The position numbers and the translations under genes were made by a program. A stretch of DNA of 64,000 bases from Pseudoalteromonas luteoviolacea (GTDB lineage Bacteria; Pseudomonadota; Gammaproteobacteria; Enterobacterales; Alteromonadaceae): assembly GCF_021654285.1 (NCBI RefSeq), contig NZ_JAKFZS010000002.1:62001-126000 (forward strand), written 5' to 3'. Below the pieces are notes generated by a model. That model did no database searches, was not told the DNA's origin, and saw only the letters and a program-made list of their open reading frames with translations. Positions 51,268 through 59,091 of the stretch are shown piece by piece (the first letter of the stretch is position 1; each line of letters starts with the position of its first letter).

Positions 51268-52479
51268 ATGAAAGATCTCAAGCCGATTATTGTATCGCTT
51301 TTACGCGCAAAAATGGCGCCATTATTACTGATTTTACAAATAGCGGTAACTTTTACTGTTTTAGTAAACTCGGTCTATTTAATGGCTGAAAAGCATGCGG
51401 ATATTACTGCACCCACTGGCCTATCAGAAGATGTTCTTTTTTCTTTTCAGATACCACACCGAGGAGAAGAACAATCACAAAAAATTGCAAACATGTACAG
51501 AGATTTAGAGTCAATAAGAGCTCTTGAAAGCGTTGCGCAAGTGAGTATTATCAACTCTATGCCACTCTCTAATCGAGGCGGTGGTTTTGATATCAGGCTG
51601 GATCCTGATGAACCAGGGTATGTAACTAAAGCCGCCATTTATACAGGTAGCTTTGACTTGATTGATACTATGGGCGCAAAGTTAATAGCCGGTGAGGGGT
51701 TTGATTTGGTTGATGAGGATGCGAGGAGGGATTTTGGCCTGGGACGAGTAACAGGTGTAATTATTACTAAAGCACTTGCACAAAGTTTATTCCCTGAGGA
51801 TTGGCATCAAGCATTGGGCAGCACTATCTATTTGCACCAAACCCCTCACACTATTCGGGGGGTAGTAGAGTATTTGGCTGGACCATGGAGTTTTTGGCAG
51901 CACAAGAAAAACAATATGATTTTTCCAACGATATTTTTGATGACGGATATTACTTTTCTCGTAAAAGCACATGAAGGTTTGCGTGAACAAAGCATGAAAG
52001 ATGTCGTTGAGTTGCTAATGCAGGATCCACACCGCCAGATTGATGAGCTTAAATCGATTACAGAGTTTAAAGAAGAGGCTTATCAAGCACAAAATGCAGC
52101 GTATACAACTTTACAGGCTGTTATCGTTGGCCTTGTTCTGATAACCATGTTGGGTGTATTTGGTCAAACTCGATTTTCAGTTCTTAAACGCAGAAAACAT
52201 ATTGGAACTAGGCGTGCTTTAGGGGCAAGTCGTGGTGAAATTATAAGATACTTTACATTAGAGAATCTTCTTTTAACTTCATGTGGGGTTTTCATAGGTA
52301 CGTTATTAACCATTCTGGCAAATAATCTATTAGTTATTCATCTTGATCTTTCACCAGTACCTTTTGTGTATTTGATATATGGCTGCGCAGTAGTGATCGC
52401 TTCTGGATTTATTGCCGTTATTCAACCAGCATTAAAAGCCGCAAATATCTCTCCAGCGGAAGCAACGCGGACTGTCTAA
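51268..52479 (+). CDS. FtsX/MacB-like ABC permease B (cassette 1)
   Basis: 403 residues with the same topology: helix near residue 18-38, periplasmic domain, three C-terminal helices. KRRKHIGTRRALGASRGEII is the coupling motif. The C-terminal ANISPAEATRTV matches its paralogue at 54832. Permeases A and B probably form a heterodimer; MacB is normally a single ABC-permease fusion acting as a homodimer. Confidence 0.85.
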   Translation: MKDLKPIIVSLLRAKMAPLLLILQIAVTFTVLVNSVYLMAEKHADITAPTGLSEDVLFSFQIPHRGEEQSQKIANMYRDLESIRALESVAQVSIINSMPLSNRGGGFDIRLDPDEPGYVTKAAIYTGSFDLIDTMGAKLIAGEGFDLVDEDARRDFGLGRVTGVIITKALAQSLFPEDWHQALGSTIYLHQTPHTIRGVVEYLAGPWSFWQHKKNNMIFPTIFLMTDITFLVKAHEGLREQSMKDVVELLMQDPHRQIDELKSITEFKEEAYQAQNAAYTTLQAVIVGLVLITMLGVFGQTRFSVLKRRKHIGTRRALGASRGEIIRYFTLENLLLTSCGVFIGTLLTILANNLLVIHLDLSPVPFVYLIYGCAVVIASGFIAVIQPALKAANISPAEATRTV

Positions 52480-52484
52480 TTGTC

Positions 52485-52525
52485 CTTAGAACTCGCACTT
52501 TGTGAGTTCTAAGCCTTCATTTTTA
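52485..52525 (+). terminator. Hairpin terminator after cassette 1
   Basis: CTTAGAACTC / GAGTTCTAAG, extendable to 13 pairs with a CTT loop, followed by CCTTCATTTTTATT. The remaining bases to 52793 are AT-rich, contain no gene, and presumably hold the promoter of cassette 2. Confidence 0.75.
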
Positions 52526-52793
52526 TTATTTCTATTTACTATGATGTTTTTATAAATCGCCAAAATAATTAAGATGCTTGTTAGTGAATACAGTATTAAT
52601 TTTGTGTTTCTTTCCTTCATTTTGCTTTACAATATTTTAAGTTTTATTTTTGGGTACTCAATGACCCAGTCTTGCCATACTGTTTGATAAATAGCATAAA
52701 GAACAGCTAAGTATATTCTTTATACTACGTTAAGCGGTCAATAAGAATAATGAAATGCAGTAGAATAATTAGTAAAAAAGTAAAGGAAATGCC

Positions 52794-53477
52794 ATGTTAA
52801 AAATGCGGGGAGTTGCTAAGTCTTTCATCACTGACACGATCAAAACGCAGGCGTTACAGCCATTTGATCTTGAGATTAAGCAAGGGGAATTTGTTGCTGT
52901 AGTTGGGCCTTCTGGTTCTGGGAAAACGACATTTTTAAATATTGCGGGTTTGCTAGAGGAGCACTCTGAGGGGCAATATTTTTTAGATGAAAAAGAGACC
53001 ACAGGATTATCTGATAAACAAAAATCATCGCTAAGAAATCAAAAAATTGGATTTATCTTTCAGAGCTTTAATCTTATCCCTGAGCTCAATCTGTTTGATA
53101 ATGTTGAAATGCCACTTAGGTATCGAGATTTTAACGCGAAAGAACGCTCAGAAAGGGTATTAAATGCGTTAGAGCAAGTTGGCCTTGCAGGACGTAAATT
53201 CCATTACCCTCAACAATTGTCGGGCGGCCAACAGCAGCGTGTGGCGATTGCAAGAGCCTTGGCTGGCAGCCCTTCATTTCTACTTGCCGATGAACCGACC
53301 GGAAATCTTGATTCAAAAATGGCCGACGGCATTATGTCTCTACTCAAAGATATTAATAAACAAGGTACCAGTATTCTAATGGTGACCCATGATATGGAGC
53401 AGGCGCAGCAAGCGGGTCGAATTGTAGAGATACGAGATGGCCACCTAAGCGAGCAAAAAGTTGCAATGACAGCATAG
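52794..53477 (+). CDS. ABC transporter ATPase, MacB/LolD type (cassette 2)
   Basis: 227 residues, paralogue of 48745. Walker A GPSGSGKTTFLNIAGLLE, Q-loop FQSFNLIPELNLFDNVEMPL, signature LSGGQQQRVAIARALA and FLLADEPTGNLDSK are intact. Here the permease follows after only 10 nt. The two cassettes share the same gene order and similar sequences, so this is an old tandem duplication. Confidence 0.9.
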   Translation: MLKMRGVAKSFITDTIKTQALQPFDLEIKQGEFVAVVGPSGSGKTTFLNIAGLLEEHSEGQYFLDEKETTGLSDKQKSSLRNQKIGFIFQSFNLIPELNLFDNVEMPLRYRDFNAKERSERVLNALEQVGLAGRKFHYPQQLSGGQQQRVAIARALAGSPSFLLADEPTGNLDSKMADGIMSLLKDINKQGTSILMVTHDMEQAQQAGRIVEIRDGHLSEQKVAMTA

Positions 53478-53487
53478 GGGTAGGCTA

Positions 53488-54822
53488 ATGGGTAATTATT
53501 ACTTTAAGTTAGCTTGGCTCAGTTTGAAAAAAACGCCTTTGCTGAGCTTATTGATGGTCGGTACAATCGCCATCGGGATAGCTGCTGCCATGATGACTAT
53601 CACGGTAGGATATATGATGGGTAAAAACCCTTTACCCCACAAAAGTGAACGTGTCGCTATGGTACATTTAAATGCTTGGGATCCTGCTGAACCGATAACT
53701 CACAGAAGAAATGGTGATCCAGACATTCCTAGTATGCTGACTTACCGAGACACTATGGCGCTTATCACTGCGGACAGAGCCGATAAACATGTCCCTTTCA
53801 CAAACTTCGCAGCTACGATAAGAGTGGAAGATGCTGATGTAAGAACCGCACAATTACATGAGGTCCGTTCAACCAGTCGTCATTTCTTTAGTGTTTTTGG
53901 TGCGCCTTTCATTCATGGGGGGACTTGGAGTGAAGAGGCTGATATGCAAGGTCAGTCTGTCATCGTATTATCAAAAAGAGAAAACGATCGCTTGTTTCAG
54001 GGGGCTGACTCTACAGGTGAACATGTTATTGTCGGATCACATTTGTATCGTGTAGTGGGTGTCATAGACGACTGGCAGCCGACCCCGAAGTTTTATGTCA
54101 ACGAATTCGATATGTATAAACCGACCTTGCCCTATTTTGTCCCTTTTGAATCACAAATGAGAAATAACCTCTTTTCGCCAACCTCTATGCCTTGGAATTG
54201 TTGGGGGGATGGCCCAACTTCGACTTTACAAGAAGTCATGCTATCTGAATGTGTCTGGATAAAGTTTTGGCTAGAGTTTGAGACTGAGGAAAAAAAGCAT
54301 GATTATTTCGAGTTTATGGAGGACTACACTGAAGAGCAAAGGAAAGTGGGGCGCTTTAATCGGCCTGAGCCTAACCGGCTCATGTCTGTGACAGAGTTTT
54401 TAGAAGAGGAAGGCGCTGTTAGTGAAGAAAATAAAATCGGAATCGGTTTTGCGTTAGCATTTTTATTTGCCTGCTTGTGTAATGTAATGAGCTTAATGAT
54501 GACCAAGTTTCACGGTAAAGGGGGCGAAGTAGGCTTGCGCCGCGCTGTCGGTGCCACAAAGCAAAACATTGCAGTACAATTTGGCTTTGAATCAGCTTTG
54601 CTCGGTTTCTTTGGTGGTGTGATAGGCTTGATACTAGCGCAGCTAGGGCTTTCAGCCTTAACAGAGATGTACCCAGAGTATCATGTGAATGTGATGACGA
54701 TGGATTTGACCTTGATGGTGAGTACTATTTTGCTTGCAGTTGGGACGTCTTTACTATTTGGACTTTGGCCGATTTATCGTGCAGTTCGAGTTCAATTATC
54801 CAGTCAACTTAAAAGTTTATAG
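53488..54822 (+). CDS. FtsX/MacB-like ABC permease A (cassette 2)
   Basis: 444 residues. N-terminal helix (LSLLMVGTIAIGIAAAMMTI), periplasmic domain, and MMTKFHGKGGEVGLRRAVGA coupling motif at about residue 335, near identical to the cassette-1 counterpart. The periplasmic domains of the two A permeases keep landmarks such as FGAPFIHGGTWSEEADMQGQ / FNAPFLYGSGWSASEDEQGA but have diverged, which may mean different substrates. Confidence 0.85.
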   Translation: MGNYYFKLAWLSLKKTPLLSLLMVGTIAIGIAAAMMTITVGYMMGKNPLPHKSERVAMVHLNAWDPAEPITHRRNGDPDIPSMLTYRDTMALITADRADKHVPFTNFAATIRVEDADVRTAQLHEVRSTSRHFFSVFGAPFIHGGTWSEEADMQGQSVIVLSKRENDRLFQGADSTGEHVIVGSHLYRVVGVIDDWQPTPKFYVNEFDMYKPTLPYFVPFESQMRNNLFSPTSMPWNCWGDGPTSTLQEVMLSECVWIKFWLEFETEEKKHDYFEFMEDYTEEQRKVGRFNRPEPNRLMSVTEFLEEEGAVSEENKIGIGFALAFLFACLCNVMSLMMTKFHGKGGEVGLRRAVGATKQNIAVQFGFESALLGFFGGVIGLILAQLGLSALTEMYPEYHVNVMTMDLTLMVSTILLAVGTSLLFGLWPIYRAVRVQLSSQLKSL

Positions 54823-54831
54823 GAGCGTAAG

Positions 54832-56040
54832 ATGAAGGATCTCGCACCCATACTTAAAACGTTATGGAAGAATAAAACCGGCCCACTGCTATTGATCATG
54901 CAAATTGCGGTGGCGTTCACTATTTTGATAAATATCTCTTTTATGGCGGTATCTAAATTACATGAGCTGAAAGTGCCAAGTGGCCTTGATGAAGACGTAC
55001 TGTTTTCTTTTCGTACAAATTTCCCCGTTGAACCAGAACAGTATGCAGCGCGAATAAAGCAAGATCTACGGGATATAAAAAGCGTAGAAGGCGTTGAGAA
55101 TGCAACTACGGTGAATTCAATTCCACTGTCGAGCTGGGGACAATTTTATTCAGTCAATGAGGCAGAAGATCCTGATAGCTATATTGCATACGCAGGTGCG
55201 TATAGTGGCTCCAAGGGGTTTATAGATACACTAGGCCTTGAGATAGTTGCTGGTCGAGGCTTTGAAGAAAGCGAAGTACAGATCGCAAACCTTGATTACC
55301 ATGAGCGTCCAAACTCAATTCTAGTCACACAAGGTCTAGCTGAGCGGATTTCGCCCGAAGATTGGTCCACAGCAGCAGGCATAACCGTTTATATTAATGG
55401 CCAACCTTATCAGGTTGTGGGTATTATTAAGGAGCTTGTCGCTGTGTGGCCTAGTTGGACTGGGAATGAGCGCAGTATAGTTTTTCCCACTTACCATTAT
55501 GTTAATGAGGGTAAGTTTATGGTGAAAACTAAGCCAGGCGAGCTTGAACAAGTTATGGAGGGTGTCAAAGATTTACTAATGCAACAGCCGGGGCGATTTG
55601 TCGCTGATCTAGAAAAGTTCAAAGACACACGTGAAAAAGGCTATAAAGGCATGGAGTCATCACTCATTATTCTTATGAGCGTGACGGTGGGACTGATAAT
55701 ATTAACCATGCTGGGTGTGTTTGGACAAGCACGTTTTACCTTGATGAAACGCCGTCGTCAAATTGGCACAAGAAGAGCTTTAGGTGCAAGTAAGTCTCAT
55801 ATTATGCGGTATTACATCATTGAAAGTATTTTGGTTGCTGGCACAGGTGTAATCGTAGGCAGTCTGATGGCTGTGTTATTAAATGTCAAACTGATGGAAA
55901 TTTTCCGAGTGGACTCAGTTCCATTGGAGTACTTTCTTTATGGAGGCTTAATTGTCTTGGTGGCTAGTCTAGTCGCGGTGATCCCTACAGCGTATAGCGC
56001 AGCTAATATTTCCCCTGCGACTGCGACGCGTTCAGTCTAG
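54832..56040 (+). CDS. FtsX/MacB-like ABC permease B (cassette 2)
   Basis: 402 residues, paralogue of 51268. Starts MKDLAPILKTLWKNKTGPLL, contains MKRRRQIGTRRALGASKSHI and ends AANISPATATRSV. No membrane-fusion (HlyD/MacA-like) or outer-membrane partner is coded next to either cassette; they may use a partner elsewhere or work without one, as in LolCDE- or FtsX-type mechanotransmission. Substrate unknown. Confidence 0.85.
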   Translation: MKDLAPILKTLWKNKTGPLLLIMQIAVAFTILINISFMAVSKLHELKVPSGLDEDVLFSFRTNFPVEPEQYAARIKQDLRDIKSVEGVENATTVNSIPLSSWGQFYSVNEAEDPDSYIAYAGAYSGSKGFIDTLGLEIVAGRGFEESEVQIANLDYHERPNSILVTQGLAERISPEDWSTAAGITVYINGQPYQVVGIIKELVAVWPSWTGNERSIVFPTYHYVNEGKFMVKTKPGELEQVMEGVKDLLMQQPGRFVADLEKFKDTREKGYKGMESSLIILMSVTVGLIILTMLGVFGQARFTLMKRRRQIGTRRALGASKSHIMRYYIIESILVAGTGVIVGSLMAVLLNVKLMEIFRVDSVPLEYFLYGGLIVLVASLVAVIPTAYSAANISPATATRSV

Positions 56041-56050
56041 TTCTCCTCAC

Positions 56051-56085
56051 ACTCTATCAAAGTTATTCGTTTTCTTTGATAGAGT
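56051..56085 (+). other. Perfect hairpin after cassette 2
   Basis: ACTCTATCAAAG / CTTTGATAGAGT, 12-bp stem with an 11-nt loop, no T-run. Probably marks the 3' end of the cassette-2 transcript. Confidence 0.6.
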
Positions 56086-56276
56086 AGCTTATCAATAATC
56101 TATTTCAATAAGTACTCATCCAGCAGAATGAATGAGTATGTTTTTATGTGCTTGTTATTGTGTCTAATTTTATTAAGTAGTAAAAAAAGCTTATTTTTGT
56201 GTTTGCTTTAAGTTAACATTTGGAGAATGATTTTAGTATACTCTTAGTAGAGTAGGTAATAAATTGCGGGGTAAAC

Positions 56277-57170
56277 ATGAAGTGGCTGATCTGGGGGGTA
56301 CTCAGTTTATATACGTGTCATCTCTATGCTCATAATCAATTGGTAGTTGATATCATGAGCAGTGAAAACTTCAGTCAGCGTTATAATGAGTTTCTTAATG
56401 GCCGCTCCCCTCTGGACGTCAAATCATTTTATCCCACGACAAAAGGCTCCCATATTGAAATTATTGAAATGGTCTTGCTCCAGCAAGCACTGTTTTTGGG
56501 AGGAGAAACTCGAGAGGTCGTTTTTAACCCTAAACCGTCGGTAAACATCATTGAGTTTTCGGATATGATTTCCGGGGATAGTCTAATTTTAGCGCGCAGT
56601 GTTTGGCATGAAGATATTATTAATTATAGAGGGTCGCTCTATGTGAGTGACGCACTGGTTAAATTTGGCCAGTACGAGGCCGGTTTGTATGTGACTAGGC
56701 GCAATGTTGCTTTGCAAAACTTGCCACAAGAGCAGTTAGAGCAATTAACAGTGGTCGCTAACCCAAGATGGCGGGTTGATTGGCGTGCTTTAAATAACAC
56801 AGATATTAATATTGTGAGCTTCATAGGGCCTTGGGAGACCATGCTGAATATGGTTGAAACGGAGGTCGTGGATGCCATGCTTATTAATTTTAGTGTCAGC
56901 CAAGATCTGTTGCTCAATTTTGAAGGCCGAGAGTATGTGCCTATTCAAAATATTAAAATGATGCTGCCTGATTCTCGTCATTTTATTGTAAGCAAGAATC
57001 ATCCGCAGGGTGAAATGATTTTTGCTGCGCTCAACCGCGGCTTAAAAATATTACGTGCTCAAGGCGTGTTGGATAAAGCGCTGCAACAGTCTGGGTTTAT
57101 CAGTCACCTAGTTGAGGACTGGCAATATGTGAATCAGCAAATGCTGTATCCAAGTCAGGCTGCACGATGA
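56277..57170 (+). CDS. Periplasmic solute-binding-like (SBP_bac_3-type) protein
   Basis: 297 residues with a signal peptide (MKWLIWGVLSLYTCHLYAHN, cleavage likely after CHLYA). Features of a type II periplasmic binding protein: GLYVTRRNVALQ, INIVSFIGPWETMLNMVETE, VVDAMLINFSVSQDLLLNFE, and ARxNRGLKILRAQGVLDKAL at the end. No ABC permease adjoins it; instead its stop overlaps a GGDEF gene by 4 nt, so it may be a sensory partner for that cyclase. Ligand unknown. Confidence 0.7.
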   Translation: MKWLIWGVLSLYTCHLYAHNQLVVDIMSSENFSQRYNEFLNGRSPLDVKSFYPTTKGSHIEIIEMVLLQQALFLGGETREVVFNPKPSVNIIEFSDMISGDSLILARSVWHEDIINYRGSLYVSDALVKFGQYEAGLYVTRRNVALQNLPQEQLEQLTVVANPRWRVDWRALNNTDINIVSFIGPWETMLNMVETEVVDAMLINFSVSQDLLLNFEGREYVPIQNIKMMLPDSRHFIVSKNHPQGEMIFAALNRGLKILRAQGVLDKALQQSGFISHLVEDWQYVNQQMLYPSQAAR

Positions 57171-59014
57171 AAAAAAGTCTGTATTTTTTAGTGGGGTACT
57201 GTGTGTTGAGCTTTGGGGCTTGGGCCAATATAAGTCTAGAGCCAAATTCCTCTCAGCGTGAAGACTTGTCAAAAATGCTGATGCATTTAACAGATAGCCT
57301 CAAAGAAGATTATGATCTTAATTTATTACCGCAAGTGCGAGTGCTCAGAGAGCAGTCAAAGCAACTGGGTGCAAAAGACTTACAAGCGCGGTCTTTATTG
57401 TTAGAAGGGTTAATTCGCCAACACTTCGGAGATTACAAGCACAGTTTGGTCTTGCATAATGATGCACTGAATATCGCTAAACCTCTAAACTTACCTACTT
57501 TAGAAGTACAAATTTACCTTGCGATGGCACAGCTTGAAATGGATTTGGAACGATTCCGCTATGCTCAGCAGCTGCTTGACCAAGCTTATTTTTTAATTAC
57601 AAAACAGGTTGCAGCCGATGAAGCCCATGCGTTAATGGGCGAGTATGTGCTTTGGCAGGGGTCGTTATATTTACTCAAAGGCAGCTACCGCCAAGCGCTG
57701 ATGACTTTAAGTGATGCTACATTAACTGAATATACATTGCTGACAAGCAAACTCGCGTTAGCACGAGCTTGGGCACATTTGAGTATTGGAGAGTATCAAA
57801 AGGCCCGTAAACTTATCAATTCTGACTTAGTAAAGCCGTCGGTACTCAAACGTAATTTGCATTTACGGGTTCGTTATAAATTGATGGGGGCAACGGCATC
57901 TTTGCAAGCAGGAGATTTTGCGCTGGCTATTGATACAGCTAAACAGGCATTGAATGACACCTTTGGAACACGCTTTTTAACTGAGCAATCTTTGTTGCAA
58001 AATATCTTAGCAGGGGCGTATGCACAACTCGGTGATTTTGAGCAAGCACATTTGTATTTAAAGCGTTTTGCATTGTCTCAGCAAGCGCTTAATTTGCAAA
58101 AGCGTAACAATAAGCTTTTGCAGCTAGAGGCCCAGTATTCACTCGCGGCACAAAAGCAGCAGTTGAGCGTATTAGAAAAAGACAATGCCCTTCAGGCGCA
58201 ACAACTTATTCAGCACCAGCAGCAGATTGATAATGCACATCTTGCGCAGCAGCGAGGCGTACTTGGTCTGTTGTTAATCGCATTGGTGGTTGGTTTTGGT
58301 TATTGGCGCTGGCAAAACAAGCGCTATCTCATCACTCTTAAGCAACAGGTCGCAGAACGCACAGAAGAGCTTGCGGAGCGAAATAAGCGTCTGCAAGCTT
58401 TGAGTTTTACTGACAGCTTAACAGGGTTAAATAACCGACATTACTTTTTTAGTGTGATTGATGCTCAAATTAAGCCCGATGTATCTATGAACAACGACAA
58501 ACAAGAAATGATATTTTGCTTGCTGGATATCGATCACTTTAAAAGAGTAAACGACACCTATGGCCACGCAGCAGGGGATATTGTGCTGCAAACGGTTGCC
58601 GATATTTTAAAGCAGTGCACCCGAGAAAGTGATTTGGTGATCCGCTGGGGCGGAGAAGAGTTTCTAATCGTGATGCCGAATATGACGCATAATGAGGCCA
58701 TAGAGGCAGTAGAGCGAGTTCGTAGACAAGTGGAGTGCTTTCCATTTGTGGTCAATGAGCAGCCTATTCAAGTCACTTGCTCTATCGGGTTTGCGCCGTA
58801 CCCACTGACGAATGGTGCGAACAATACTTTGAGTTGGGAGCAAGTTATTGAACTTGCTGATAATGGCTTATATATGGCGAAAAAAGAGCATCGCAATGCT
58901 TGGGTCGGGTTACAAAGCCTTAATCAGCCGTTAAACTCGTCTATTAAACAGTTAAATGAAGACTATCGAAGCTTGATAAATAGTGGGCAAGTGATCGCGT
59001 CAACCAGCTATTAA
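57167..59014 (+). CDS. TPR-containing diguanylate cyclase (GGDEF)
   Basis: 615 residues. Signal peptide (residues 1-21), periplasmic helical TPR-like region to ~360 (RSLLLEGLIRQHFGDYKHSL, AGAYAQLGDFEQAHLYLKRF), membrane helix GVLGLLLIALVVGFGYW, a short coiled coil, then GGDEF. LTGLNNRHYFF and LDIDHFKRVNDTYGHAAGD precede the active-site WGGEEF, all intact, so c-di-GMP synthesis is expected. No RxxD-type inhibitory site is obvious. Overlaps the preceding gene by ATGA. The PilZ protein at 2499 is a possible effector. Confidence 0.9.
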   Translation: MKKSLYFLVGYCVLSFGAWANISLEPNSSQREDLSKMLMHLTDSLKEDYDLNLLPQVRVLREQSKQLGAKDLQARSLLLEGLIRQHFGDYKHSLVLHNDALNIAKPLNLPTLEVQIYLAMAQLEMDLERFRYAQQLLDQAYFLITKQVAADEAHALMGEYVLWQGSLYLLKGSYRQALMTLSDATLTEYTLLTSKLALARAWAHLSIGEYQKARKLINSDLVKPSVLKRNLHLRVRYKLMGATASLQAGDFALAIDTAKQALNDTFGTRFLTEQSLLQNILAGAYAQLGDFEQAHLYLKRFALSQQALNLQKRNNKLLQLEAQYSLAAQKQQLSVLEKDNALQAQQLIQHQQQIDNAHLAQQRGVLGLLLIALVVGFGYWRWQNKRYLITLKQQVAERTEELAERNKRLQALSFTDSLTGLNNRHYFFSVIDAQIKPDVSMNNDKQEMIFCLLDIDHFKRVNDTYGHAAGDIVLQTVADILKQCTRESDLVIRWGGEEFLIVMPNMTHNEAIEAVERVRRQVECFPFVVNEQPIQVTCSIGFAPYPLTNGANNTLSWEQVIELADNGLYMAKKEHRNAWVGLQSLNQPLNSSIKQLNEDYRSLINSGQVIASTSY

Positions 59015-59091
59015 GCGTAAAAATTGGCATAACAAGGCCAGTAGCATGGTAAACTAGTTGCATCTATACACTGTTAAAACTTGAGTCCGCT

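Noticed and set aside
49926..56040. Darobactin-like biosynthetic cluster
   Set aside because: MacB-like transport genes are present but there is no radical SAM enzyme and the 40-residue frame has no recognisable core motif.
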